This document shows, piece after piece, positions 1 through 10,809 of a stretch of 57,522 nucleotides of DNA; the first letter of the stretch is position 1, and each line of letters begins with the position of its first letter. The stretch lies in the NCBI GenBank assembly GCA_015039465.1, contig MU130359.1, positions 209,945 to 267,466 on the forward strand, in the 5' to 3' direction. Position numbers and translations under genes: made by a program. The notes under the pieces were generated by a model that ran no database searches, was not told the DNA's origin, and was given only the letters and a program-made list of their open reading frames with translations. Source of the stretch: Phlegmacium glaucopus. Its lineage: Eukaryota; Basidiomycota; Agaricomycetes; Agaricales; Cortinariaceae.

Positions 1-540
1 TGGGATGTAGGCACAAATCTTCGCTATCGGTAATGGTGTGGGTAGGAAGGATGTGAAAAGGGGGGACACAGGCAATGGGAGGCCCTCAAGGTGCATCAAG
101 AGGTGAGCCCCCAGCTCCATCTTTCCGGCTCCTCCTTTTTTGCTGCCACCACTGACAACTGGAAATCCACAGAGATCCACCACGACAGACAGGGGTCACC
201 CACCGCATACGGAGCGACCCACCTCCGCATGGATGAGAAACTCAACACCAACGCCCCTGCATCTGCGGATACTGGTCCCTCATCAAACTCTGGGAATGTA
301 CGCGCGTTAAACCCATCGAGCTGCCTCCTGTGGGCTCGTGCTGTGCCTCTTCCTCCTTACTGGATATTTCTGAACCTCCGATTGCAGCAGAGGCACACGC
401 AAAGTGCATCGCAGCATGGGAACGGCGCTGGATCTATCAAGTTCCGATGGTAGGAATTGATATTTGTGGATTCGGTATGTTCTCTTTTGTGTGTTTTATA
501 TGTTTTTTAAGAGCCTGAACATCGTCTCAACCAGAGGAAC
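1..540. other. Unassigned leading region with weak ORFs
   Basis: An open frame of 120 codons (91-453, +) and an overlapping one (330-518, +) cover this stretch. Neither shows a motif I recognise, and the frames are rich in Ser/Pro/Ala. A possible intron (GTATGT near 475 to CAG near 532) would lead into the XRN1-like pseudogene that follows, so part of this may be flanking sequence of that fragment. I do not call a gene here. Confidence 0.3.
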
Positions 541-548
541 AACATCGA

Positions 549-1060
549 GACTCTTGGGGAACGACTACTAAATTCAAGTTCTCAACCCAGACGAAACGAC
601 AGTTTATCCATCATCGTTACCAAGATTCTTCTCTCCCCTCTATTGATGTGCTTGTATAATGGAAGCATTCAATCTACCTACTTTGGATGGACTACACCTC
701 ATTCCAGGGCTCTGCAACGAAACTGCTCTAGGCAGGGTTCCCATCTCTCCATACCCTCCGACATATCGCTTTATTAGGCCATCATGGGGTCAACGTACAC
801 GGAACAGAAAGCCATGACAAATCCATGATCATCCATATCAAGAACACGTATGAAGACGGGAAAACGCGAGACATCGCACGAGGGATGGTTAATGAGAGGA
901 CGTTTATGAATTGGCCATTTTTGCAGGAAGGGTTGGTCGTTGCTGTTTCGGATTTGATGTTCAAGTATGAAAAGTTCGTGGTTACGCCTGGAAGTCCTGT
1001 GAAAGTGATTTCTACCCCTCATGGATCGAATCATTGGAAGTCGAAAACTGATGTAAAGAT
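549..1060 (+). pseudogene. XRN1-like 5'-3' exoribonuclease fragment
   Basis: Translation gives consecutive pieces that match my knowledge of the conserved region of Xrn1 downstream of its nuclease core: a WGTTTKFKF stretch near 552, TVYPSSLPRFF near 600, NLPTLDGLHLIPGLC near 670, FPSLHTLRHIALLGHHGVNV from 738, and from 825 a block with INWPFLQEGL-like and VSDLMFKYEKF motifs ending near 1030. Xrn1 degrades 5'-monophosphate RNA in the cytoplasm. The pieces lie in different reading frames (shifts near 595 and 720), neither nuclease catalytic half is present, and the fragment runs directly into FAS-derived sequence. It is a decayed partial copy, not a working gene. Confidence 0.75.
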
Positions 1061-1439
1061 ATCTTTTTGCAGCGAAAAATCGTGTTGACACATTCCTCTA
1101 GCATAATATCAATAGCGGTATCAGTCAAGAGTTTTACATCTAGCCGAGTGTCGCTCAGGCCGCTCGCAATGCCATTGATATTCGGTATGAATTGAGGTTG
1201 ATCGAGTCTCGTGTTTCTTCTAAACCGTTCATTTCTTTCCCAGGTATCAATTATTTGACTATTTCTACACCACTTCCTGCCATTCTCATGTGGACGGAAC
1301 CCTGTTCTCCACCCACTTTGGTTCAAGTATCCAAAAGATTCCAACATGCCCTCCATCATTAATTCTTCTTCGGCGACTCCATCCTCGTTTCTTCTGTCAC
1401 AGACGACAATGCTACATTTGTCTCTATCTGCCTGCCTCA

Positions 1440-2700
1440 GGATACCTTCTACGACTTTGTGACTTTGGCTTCTGTCCAAGGTGCCGCATTGAATATCTCC
1501 CGGCAACGTCAACTTCACGCAAATACTGTTGCTCGGCTGGAGGAGGATCCTGGGGGCCGTCTAACGACAGCCGATCTTGAGATCACCGCTCGCTGCATCG
1601 CCCTCCTTAACCGTGCTGATCTGGACATGCTCGAGTACACGCAATACAACATCGACCATTGCGATCCTTCCAAAAGTGAAACCTATAAGCTCGCCAGAAC
1701 TCATCAACGACACTCGCAAAGTCTTGGGCAAGCCCCTAATGTACAAAGATGGTAAGGTTTTCCTCTTATTTTCGTTCTTGATCTAACTTCGGTTCATAGT
1801 CACCTTCCCAACTGCTCCTCATACAGAGGTTACCGAGAAGCGCAAAATCAAATACTCGGAAGTCGTGCGCAAAAATGTCCGCAAGCTCAAGGCTTACGTC
1901 GAAGAAATGACCAGCAGCGAGATCAGCAACAACCAGAAGAACCTCATCAAGGCTCTTTATGAGGGTGTCGTTCGCTCTCTGCACAACTCTCCTGATTCCA
2001 CCTCGCTTTCTGATCTTTCACACCTCCGAGGTCTTGTCGATCTGGAAAAGGTCGTTGTTATCACCAGTTACGGTGAAGTTGGACCTTGGGGTAGCTCTCA
2101 CACACGATGGGAGATGGAGGCTCACCCTTCACACTGGTATCCGTCTCATTGGTACGAACTTCTCCCTCTTTTTTTGATATTCGGCTGACATCATATACAT
2201 AGAACCTGAGTTGTTCCGCAGTTATGACTCCAACAAGAAGGTCTTCAACCAGGAAGTCGAGCTCATCCACGACCTCAAACCCATCGAGGTGTCCAACTCC
2301 GAGGCACAGAAGTTCAAAGTCGGAGCAGCTCCAGACACCCGACCGTACATCCAATCCCAAGCATGCCTGGACCACCTTGCTCATCGCGACAGCAACAGGG
2401 AGAACATTCCCCCCTTCATGACCTCCCCTATCAACGCCGGTGTTACGCCCAGGTCTGTGAGGGCCCTCAGACGCAACGCGACTGAGATGATCATACCTAC
2501 ACGATCACGACCAGGTGCGTTGGATCGAGATGGAATTTTCTTTGTTCCATATGCTCATCTTCTCCCTTAGCTCTCCGATGAAATGGGTGTTCCTACTGTG
2601 CGCCTTCATGGCGATGCCAAGGCTCGAGCTGCGGAGAAGGGAATCTCGAAGGTTTTGGTGTCGCTCAGCCATTCTGAGACGATTGCGATTGCTCAGGTGT
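1440..2700 (+). pseudogene. Fatty acid synthase alpha subunit (FAS2) fragments, block 1
   Basis: The frames carry motifs of the fungal FAS alpha subunit in partly correct order: GRLTTADLEITARCIALLN near 1556, a [13 protein letters not shown] exon starting near 1799, [15 protein letters not shown] near 1865, [20 protein letters not shown] near 2028, then after an intron (2152-2201) EPELFRSYDSNKKVFNQEVE. Block 1 then jumps to a C-terminal phosphopantetheinyl transferase piece near 2577-2697 (GVPTVRLHGDAKARAAEKG, VLVSLSHSETIAIAQ). The intact protein is roughly 1,800-2,000 residues and makes the ACP/KR/KS/PPT half of the cytosolic type I FAS. Most of it, including the whole ketosynthase, is missing here. 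Introns are retained, so this arose by DNA duplication and not by reverse transcription. Confidence 0.8.
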
Positions 2701-2794
2701 CTTCATAATTCTTTTTACATTTTCACTTGCGGACACATTCTTTTCCTCCCTTACATCTCTCGTCATCATTAGAATCCATGCATACTACTTACAT

Positions 2795-3172
2795 TTGTAC
2801 GAACTTGATATTAGACTGACATCATATACACAGAGCCTGAGTTGTTCCGCAGTTACGACCCCAACAAGGTCTTCAACCAAGAAGTTGAGCTCATACACGA
2901 TCAACCCATTGAGGTGTCCGACTCCGAGGCACAGAAGTTCAAACTCCAGTATGGTGACAAGTGCGATATCTGGGCCGGCGAGAGTGGACAATGGTTCGCC
3001 AAGTTCAAGAAGGGTGCCTGCGTCTTCGTTCCCAAGACCTTCAAGTTCAGTCGCACAGTTGTCAGTCGCTGGTCAAATTCTGACTGGACATTACGGAATT
3101 CCCGACAACATCATCGCTCAAACCGACCGCTCCACCCTTTGGGTATTGGTTTCCTCCGCTATCGAAGCCCCT
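2795..3172 (+). pseudogene. FAS alpha fragment, block 2 (second copy of the pre-KS linker)
   Basis: A second copy of the EPELFRSYDPN..VFNQEVELIHD segment begins inside the same intron as block 1 (GTACGAACTT at 2797, acceptor ACAG near 2834) and runs further, through QKFKLQYGDKCDIWAGESGQ, WFAKFKKGACVFVPKTFKFS and, after a frameshift near 3060, HYGIPDNIIAQTDRSTLWVL. This is the linker before the ketosynthase domain of fungal FAS alpha. It lies downstream of the C-terminal PPT piece of block 1, the reverse of the order in the real protein, so the locus is a rearranged partial duplication. It ends near 3172 in unrelated sequence. Confidence 0.8.
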
Positions 3173-4482
3173 AAACTTAACCTACTGCTACATAAAAATG
3201 ATTATCTGTTTTCCTTTTTATTTGCTTGAAATGTCAAAGTGTCGAACATCCATTTTCCTGTAGAGTTGGATGACTTGCCAAGTTGTGTGCACGTGCAGGG
3301 CTTGCCTCAACGTTGAACAATTCCTCTCCTTCCTCTTCCGGCATGGACTCCTTCCCTCCAAGCCCTGACTTTTTTGTGGAAAGCTCTGTGGTCCAGGAAA
3401 GAGAGGTTTATTTCTGTTTTTATTTTTGCTTCGAGGGTCCACATTGATGTATTTCTGAGCAGATTCCTTCGAGTCCACTCGCCTCTTTCCCACATCGGTT
3501 GGACTATTCTTCTCGTGATGCTTTCTTGAAGGCCATAAACCGATACCCGGCTCCTCCCAGCGTATGTTTCTCTTAGATTAAAAGGCCTACTTTTCCCTTA
3601 TTTGACAGTTAGCCTGGTTGCGCAACTTGCAACCCAATCACAATGCCCTCCCCAACTCCAGCAACTCTCCCTCCTCCTACTCAGTCCCTTCCTGCCTCCC
3701 AACAGTTCAAGCCAAGCAAGGCATGCAAGTCTTTGCTTCTCCCCAGGCAGAAGGTATCTCAAGTGTTGTCCCCACTGTATGCATACAAGAAAGCATTGAA
3801 AATTAGAATCAAGCGAGACAAAGCAACCCTACGTATCCTGGCGTTAACCCAACGTTACAAGGCTTACATGAAGATAGCCAGGAATAATTAGACTAGATAT
3901 GCATTTCATGTAGACTTTTATTTTTAGAACATTGGGTTTTATTTGGCGCGACCCATAGAAGGAAGTCTCTTAACCTCTTAGTTACCTACCAAACTTCCTA
4001 AGCTTGCTGACGCACATCTATACTAATCTACTTCATACCATTCAGCTTCGATCCCTGGACCACCTGCAACACGAAAGGAAAGGGGGCCCAACGCGAACGC
4101 AAAGGGATGGACACACCACCCAGCTCTGCCCCCACCACCCAGAAGGGGGGGGACGGCACTGACTCTGTCGAGATTGACTGACTGATGTATGAAATATAAT
4201 GACTATTGTATGACTATTGTATGATTTTTGCATGACTGCCTAAATGACCGTTGAATGACCGTTGTACGACTGTCCAAGTGAAAAAGTCAGATAATTGAGT
4301 GCTTGGGAATGTCGGTAACCAAGGTGATTTCAAGTTGACTGCCCTTGCAAATTTGCTGACTAGCTGCACAACTTTTAATGACTTAAGCCCAGCAAATGCA
4401 TGACTTTGACGACTTTGTATGACTAATGTAAAATGTGTCATTTTACTGAGAGTGACATTAAACGTGACATCTGATTGATGAA
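3173..4482. other. No recognisable gene; short-repeat-rich stretch
   Basis: A short ORF (3643-3891, +, 82 codons) is Pro/Ser-rich at the start and Lys/Arg-rich at the end, with no motif I recognise. From about 4170 to 4460 the sequence is littered with imperfect ATGACTATTG/ATGACCGTTG units, which look like a decayed simple repeat or transposon flank. I see no RNA gene. Confidence 0.35.
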
Positions 4483-5982
4483 CCCCAGTGAGAACGGGAT
4501 CTGAGCCATTCTGAGGAACTGTGCAAATATATGACTTCCACCGGCGTAGCCCGTGAATATCAGCCGCATGCTGTTTGAATCTGAGTTGCATGTGGAATGA
4601 TGACATCAAATCCAAATTAATCTATTTTATGCCGTGAAAATTTTTGAGATTGGTGAATTCCGCGTTGAACTTTACAAAAAACCTCAAAGTGCTGTATCAC
4701 AAAAGAGATCTCCTTAAGACAGTTTCCTTACCACAAAACGTTATTATAACGAGGCGCTTTATGCAGTAGCCTGAATTACTTATGTAATGTGGTTAGTGTA
4801 TTTTCATTTTCAATTCTGAAGTCTATTCATACGCGTACTTCTTGTTTCTAACGTTCGTCGCTTCATATCTCTAGGCTCCCGCTCTAAACATGTCCCTGTA
4901 TAGTTCCCAGTTCCTAGACATCTCTCAGCTTTCTGGGCAACACCTGTGACAGGCTCTATTCAAGCCTTTTCGAGCTCTTTTGATTCTCGCTCACATAGGC
5001 TGGATTCTGGGCCAAGCTCATCTGGCCCTTGTGAAATGGCTAATAGCTTATACCGTGCTCTTGTAGAGAAACTTAGCAGGACAGCGGAGAATACTGCAGT
5101 ACTGCAGAACATGATTTAGGTATTTAAAAGTGCGTTAAATGCTCTTTTCGGTTGCTTTTCGGCGCATATACCCACTGAAAAAATATTGCGGTAGAACCCT
5201 GTATGCCCAGATACGGGCGCAGCATCCTAATATATGCACTGTCCCAGGTAAGAAAAATTCAAATGAAAGCATGACTCAGAAGAAAAACCAGCGTCAAAAA
5301 CTAAGAAACGAAAGGTTGAAACAGTGCTGCCACCTGCCTACCGTCGACACCACCATCATCCACATTGACGACAACGACGACAACATTTACCCAGACCCAC
5401 CCACTACCTATGCCCCTCCAACTACGACCACCAACTCCACGTTGGCTGCCCATCCAGTACGTCCAGTACTATTCTCCCCCTTCCAATTTAATTCATTTTC
5501 CCTAGAAATCTGTATGTATTTCATATTCTCATGGTGTTCTTGCTACTAACGCTTTAGCAGACCTTATAGATTGCCCACAGGACTCCTAGTTCATTGTTCA
5601 GTACGCTAGAAGCATTATAACTGTCCAGATACTCCCAGATAGCCACCGACTTGCTTTGTAGACCCAGAATTTGCTGTAGTATTTACTATTAATCATGAAT
5701 TTACTGATTTAAATACCTACCGAAAAAGTGTCAGATATATTCTGTACAGTACAGACTACCTCAGACTACCTCAGACCATCTCGACCTTGCTCCGAGAGTC
5801 AATGAACGTCCTGGATGTTACGGACAGAAATCCTCATATTTTTTTCCGACACGTGGCAAATCCACAACCTCACCCGACCTCATCTGACTTGAACTGACCT
5901 CCTCAGTTTACTGTTATCCTCCGCTCGTGTCAGAAATATCTCAGCACACCTCTGCAGAGCTCCGATCCCGTTCTCACTGGGG
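4483..5982. mobile_element. 1.5 kb element with 24-base terminal inverted repeats
   Basis: The left end 4483-4506 (CCCCAGTGAGAACGGGATC, then TGAGC) and the right end 5959-5982 are reverse complements with one mismatch in 24. Both are flanked directly by ATGAA (4478-4482 and 5983-5987), a candidate 5-base target duplication. No transposase is visible. An interior frame around 4870-5200 (+), with a TAENTAVLQN motif, is broken by stops and unassigned, as is an ORF at 5139-5549. I read this as a non-autonomous or decayed cut-and-paste element. The superfamily is uncertain: the CAGTG-like end recalls hAT, but hAT makes 8-base duplications. Confidence 0.65.
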
Positions 5983-6010
5983 ATGAACCCCCATAACCCT
6001 GACAAAAGTG

Positions 6011-6379
6011 TCAAAGTTTCCGGAGATGCAAAAGTGCCGTAATTTCCTCTTCAGGTACACCCCACGGGATATTCAATATTAGGTGCTTCAGTGATCTCAT
6101 CGCCAGTAGACTACCGCGCAACCGATCGAGTTCAGAAAAAGGCAATGGCTTTGCCCCGATAAACATGAATTCAAAGGATTTCACCATATCGGCCTTGGAT
6201 TGGATGTTGACAAGCGTTGAAAGGCAGGATGCTGCTTTCAACGCCCCGTTCGGTGCCCAAGATCTGAGCCCAATGGACCTATAGAGGATGCATTCTGCTT
6301 CAATTCGATAGTCGCTGTTGGTAAGCGCGACTGCGAAAAGCTCGTTTGGTTGACAATAATTCAGTACCCCATTCACCAA
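6011..6379 (-). pseudogene. F-box/LRR-type protein N-terminal fragment
   Basis: The 122-codon frame begins with a VLNYCQPNELFAVALTNSDY stretch, resembling the second half of an agaricomycete F-box helix bundle followed by leucine-rich sequence (SFEFMFIGAKPLPF, LLAMRSLKHLILNI). Such proteins are usually 300-500 residues and act as substrate receptors of SCF ubiquitin ligases; this one stops after about 120. It ends 29 bases from the right end of the inverted-repeat element at 4483-5982, so the rest may have been displaced. The family assignment is by general resemblance only. Confidence 0.45.
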
Positions 6380-6624
6380 TTCAAGGGGGAAATCCTAAGG
6401 AGTAGGGTTCAATAGAGGTTCAATGGAACACTAGCAGAAAAATAGCACCCCCGAACACGGGATACTGGATACCACCTTTGAGAAGGTTAGCTTCAAGACT
6501 GTATGCTGGGTAGCAGTTGTACCTCTGTAGAAGGAGAATTTTTTTTGTTATATTATTCGTTATTATTTCAAACTCAGTATCCGGCGTCCGGTATTCCCCG
6601 CAGGTATGGAGGAGTTAGAAGAGG

Positions 6625-7029
6625 TTGGAAGTTCCGGGGCGATTACGGCGTAATTTACAGTGAGAAATTACGCACGGCTGGTCGTGTGATTGCCACAGGC
6701 GGCGCGCTTGAGACCCGTAGTCTGTAGAACTTAGCTTCAATGTTCGCATTACAAGTCCTCGAGAGGCTCAAAGCCCACCATATTCTCCAATTCCTCACAC
6801 TTGATAGAATCTGCACTTTTGTGCGCCTTGCATCAAACCTTAAGCGCGAGATTCTACAACCCCAATCAATTAGCGAGAGTAACCCAGCCATTGCAATACT
6901 TCCGGAGCATGTACAGATTCTTGGCTCGGCACTAGGAATAGAGATGAACACGAGAGGCAGAAGGCAGGAGGTGACGGCCACCGTAATTTCCCACCGTAAA
7001 TTACCCCGTAATCGCCCCGTAACTTCCAA
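6625..7029. mobile_element. 405-base MITE-like element with 48-base inverted ends
   Basis: 6625-6672 and 6982-7029 are reverse complements over 48 bases with about five mismatches (shared core GGGGCGATTACGG and GTAATTTAC). The short ORFs in both directions here (6740-7243 + and 6655-7035 -) are therefore partly made of repeat sequence and I do not call them genes. No clear target duplication is visible, so the exact ends may lie a few bases away. Confidence 0.6.
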
Positions 7030-8303
7030 TTTCAATGCACTCTCACTATTGAACCCATCTGTAAGTTGTCAAAGATCCGCGAATATTCGAAAAGTCGAAA
7101 TGACGAACTTCGACCAACGAAATTACACCTGGCTTTTCAAGGCAGATGAGGACAACTCAAATGATCGCCCTCGCCGCTCGACTCGTCGAAACAAGGCACA
7201 TAGTTGTGGTACTTACATACATAACAAATATATTCAAGGCTGATACTTTTGAGATGAAATTACTTGTTGAATTATATAAATAAAGGATAGAGCATAAGAT
7301 ATTTGATGGACTAGAGTGTTGAGGGACGAAACTGGCATTTCTTGCGGTACCGTTTTGCTGAGTCTGGTAACCGTCGTATCTCTTTGAGCACCCAGCGTCA
7401 CGCTGGGTGCTCAAAGAGATACGACGGTTATTGCAGAAGAAAGACTTTGCTCTATGTTTTAACATAAACGGATGCCTCTCCATGTCACCTTTTGTGGTGG
7501 AAGTATGTGGTTTAATTTTTTTGAAATGGCAGAGATCGCAACAATACTCCTTCCCATTGTTGGTTATTCGACTGCGACAGGAATAGGCCTTGTTTACTGG
7601 TTCCCACCGCGAGCTCCATTGCTGTTCTTGATCCTTTTTATTTTCCTCGAGTTTCCGCTTCCTGGTCAGGGAGTTGATGGAAATTTGACAGGAGGATGAA
7701 TCATCATCGATGCATCTTCAGATCTTCAGAGGCGCTGGCACTAGAGCGGGATATTCATATAAATTCACAATTGCCCAAGATAATACGCACTCAAAGTCAT
7801 CTCCCTCCCGTCCAAAAACATTAAAAATGCAAGGGGCAAACTTAATTTCACCGTCGAAAGGTTTCGGGAAGAATCTGTTGGAAATATCAAACTCATGTTG
7901 CAGTTATATATCGGCTTATCGCCAATTATCGCGCGATATTGCGTCGTTATTAGCAAGAGCATAGCTGACCAAGAATATTATGTACATAGCATAGCCACGG
8001 TATTTATCCATCTCAAAGAGGCATGTGTGACCCGCGCGTGACAAAATGTGTAAACACTAGGTCCGTTTTACCTCGCGGATTCCTCCACCTCAACATCATA
8101 ATTTGGCCACAAAAAAAGCATGGATGTAAATATGAGATATAAATTCCTTTTAGGATGAAATAATTTAAATTTTTGGTAAGGGATTGAGGGAGTCATGATT
8201 TTATTTGTAACACCCAGTCAGTGATATCCTCATGTCACGCGGTACACATGTCACCTTTTCCACCGTGCCTTTCCGAACAGCAGTTTGAAGTAAGTAACCA
8301 AGA
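7030..8303. other. Intergenic region with palindrome, no gene called
   Basis: Apart from the palindrome at 7368-7430, this region holds only short ORFs. One at 7472-7699 (+, 75 codons) encodes a hydrophobic stretch that could be a membrane segment, but it has no recognisable homologue and no supporting context. The final 300 bases are presumably the promoter region of the MIC26/27-like gene. Confidence 0.35.
7368..7430. repeat. Perfect 31-base inverted repeat with one-base spacer
   Basis: The left arm 7368-7398 and right arm 7400-7430 are exact reverse complements around a single C at 7399 (core AGCACCCAGCGT). A 63-base near-perfect palindrome can extrude as a cruciform or form a very stable RNA hairpin. 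It has no attached ORF and does not look like a terminator of the neighbouring genes. Confidence 0.9.
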
Positions 8304-9275
8304 ATGTTTAGGACGGCGTCTCGACTGGTCAGTACACCTGATTTATTCGTGATTCATATTCAAACGCCATGAATATAGTCAAAACGAACCCTTCTTTCTG
8401 CGTCAGTCGCTGGAACGGCTGTCGGTCTTCACCAAACTTCAGACAAGGTCACACAGCTTTATTCTAATATCAAAAAAGCGACGATATCTCAAGAGTTTTT
8501 ATTCTCATTAGCTGTCCATATACCCTAGTCCAACGCCGGACATCCTTTTAGTCGAGTCACCGTCGGAATTGGAGAATCGAATTGCGATTACTCGAAGAAA
8601 AGCTTTGCAGACTTATTCTGAAGCCCATGCCCACATACAGGGATGGGTGACGAACTGGATTGGCATAGAACACGCCGTCGAACGTTTGTTCTTACCCCTC
8701 CTTCTTTTGTCTTACACGTTAGATTTGACCATTGTCGTTTCACAGACCGTATAAAATCCATAATCTCACCAAATGAATCCCTTACTCCTGGTCTGCTTTA
8801 CGTCGGTATCGCCACTCTAACAGGTTCAATTATTGCACGCAACCGTATGCTCGCGACTCGATTTCTACTCCCACCCCTTTTTCTGGTTGCTTCAGCAAAT
8901 CACTTCCTTCCAGAAACTACTGGGAATCTGTCATCTTACTTTGGCAGTCTTGAGGAGACGTACTTCCCTTCCCTGTCGGAAAAGCACGATGTGGCCAAGG
9001 CTCACACCCAAATGACTTGGGAGAAGGTGAAGGATGCTACTGCGAACAGTCGGGAACAACTAAATCGGGGCGCGATGGCGGTTGTTGAAAAGGTGCAGGA
9101 GGTGACAGGGTTGAAGTTAAGGGAGACCCTCGGTTGGACTAGTGAAAAGGTAGAAGAGCAAAAACAAGAAATCGTCAAGATTGTTGATGATGTCAAGGCC
9201 ACTATGGATGAAAAACTTGAAGTAGCGGCAAACAGAGTCGAGAAAAAGATAGAAGAGGTCAAGAGGCACGTATAG
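8304..9275 (+). CDS. MICOS complex subunit, Mic26/Mic27 (apolipoprotein O) family
   Basis: My gene model is exons 8304-8327, 8379-8447, 8512-8683 and 8746-9275, joined by introns of 51, 64 and 62 bases. It gives one 264-residue frame starting MFRTASRLSKR. The N-terminus is basic and then hydrophobic (LLSASVAGTAVGL), as expected for a mitochondrial inner-membrane protein. The conserved family core is at about residues 95-145 (SLTPGLLYVGIATLTGSI, then ARNRMLATRFLLPPLFLV) with two membrane segments and a HFLPET turn, followed by SLEETYFP. The C-terminal 100 residues are a charged amphipathic helix region. Mic26/27 proteins help form and stabilise cristae junctions. The acceptor and donor sites are canonical, although the second donor (GTCACA) is weak. 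The protein-level continuity across all four exons makes this model firm; which of the two paralogous names applies cannot be told. Confidence 0.88.
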
Positions 9276-9674
9276 ATTCTTTGTGCATCCAACCCATTCT
9301 TGTTCGCTTTGTATGGACTGTTCCTCGAGGATTACAGGTCAATGGACCTGGCAGGTTTATTCATTTCTAGACACGATGATTATTACACAACCCCTTTATG
9401 TAGTGTTATCAGTACAGGATATATATAAGTTCGCGCGCTGAAGGGTAATTGCAACCGTGATGCTTAAAACAAGGGTTGCGCGTCGAAGAGATATCGATAT
9501 ATGGTTCTAAGCTAATGATACTGGGGGGCAACGGATGCATGGGGAGGGATTGGATGGTATGCAAAATGAAGGAATATACATATTCGCAGGGTGCACATTC
9601 AGAAAAAGGAATAATGGTCGTAAAACGTCAGAGAACAGAAGGAGTAGAGTCTTTGAACAGAACAGAGCGGGAGG
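9276..9674. other. Convergent intergenic region
   Basis: Space between the 3' ends of the MIC26/27-like gene (+) and the HAPSTR1-like gene (-). It presumably holds both 3' untranslated regions. Short ORFs here overlap the antisense of the next gene and are not called. Confidence 0.4.
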
Positions 9675-10809
9675 TTATCTTCGAGCAGCGCGTTTCCGCT
9701 CCCTGCCGTCTTCCTCCACATCCATCGGTTCCGGCGAAACCTGGATGACATTGATGTTCTGATTCTGTGATTGGATTTGATTGAGGTTTCGAGAGCTCCT
9801 TGTTCTTCGTTTTCCAAGATTCGGACCTGTGCTTCCCATATATGCGCCAGCGTTCATGCTGCCGGCACCACCCGGGGAAGAGACTACGGAGGAAGGGTCC
9901 CCAAAAGAGATCGGAGCAGAGGAAGAATCAAGCATCATCATCACCGCGTGTCGACGCTTGACGCCCGTTCCGATGAGTCTTGGAGTGTCAGGGAATGTAC
10001 CTGAGGACGGAGACGAGGGAAAAGGCTCCGCATGAAAGGTCGTCGATGAAGGAGGAACGTTTGTAGACTGCGTCGTCACTTGGAAGGCCTCTCTTGGTAA
10101 TCGGTGCTTCCGGGTGACAGAGCGTGGCACATGTGTTGGTGGGGGGGAAGGTGAGGGTGGTTCAGAGGGTGCCTGGGTACTGGGTTGACAACCGGGTGAG
10201 TTGGTTGTAGGCAGTGATACAGTCTAATAAGAAAATTAATCAAGAGAGAACCAAGAGGATGTTGAAATACTTACTGTATCTTTGGGCCGATGAGTATGGG
10301 GATGTGGGGCCCCAGGTTTCCTGACTTCCGACTTAGGTGCTACGACCACAGATGGTACAGCAGACGGCGCTGGTCGTTCCTTATCTTTCTCTCGCTCCTC
10401 ATCCTCCTCCTCTTCTTCTTCTCTGGCCTTAATCGCATCCACTCTTGCCTCCGTCCAATCCATGACCTTTCCGATCGTCATTCCGCCTCCTTCCACATCA
10501 TGCGATGCGCCAGACGGTGACTGACCGACGTCACTTGCCGACACACCTTGTTGGATAAAGTTGAGAAGATCTTGACATGCAGCTGCATACCCTGCATTAT
10601 AAGCACGTTTGGAATTTTTTCTCGAAGAACGATAGAGCGTGGTAATGCTCAAAGCAGCAGCTAGAAAAAAGTGTGGCCTTTCTTAAAAAAAATCGGCTTC
10701 AAAGAAATAGATAAGATGTACCTTTGAAATCGTTCAACAATTCCTTTTCTGCGTTCTGTTGAGCATTTGGGAGTGAGTTGGCCAGAGTGTTGAGGTTGAG
10801 GGACTCCAT
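9675..10809 (-). CDS. HAPSTR1/C16orf72-like (DUF4588) conserved protein
   Basis: The three-exon minus-strand model (10809-10722, 10660-10275, 10223-9675) keeps phase and gives 340 residues from MESLNLNTLANSLPNAQQ. Residues about 28-65 (AAALSITTLYRSSRKNSKRA, then YNAGYAAACQDLL) resemble the helical core that the human stress-response protein HAPSTR1 (C16orf72) shares with fungal proteins. A GGMTIGKVMDW segment leads into a long Glu/Asp/Lys run. The C-terminal third has RLIGTGVKRRHAVMMMLDS and ends with a basic RERKRAARR tail, possibly a nuclear signal. In animals the protein partners the ubiquitin ligase HUWE1; that role here is inference. The introns (61 and 51 bases) have GTACAT and GTAAGT donors. 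The neighbour on the 3' side is convergent. I consider it intact. Confidence 0.75.

Noticed and set aside
1012..1518. 168-codon minus-strand ORF
   Set aside because: It lies antisense to the XRN1 and FAS alpha remnants and has no recognisable motif; it is probably a chance frame, although the 1090-1345 part is otherwise unassigned.
6740..7243. 167-codon plus-strand ORF
   Set aside because: A large part is MITE inverted-repeat sequence, and no conserved domain is visible.
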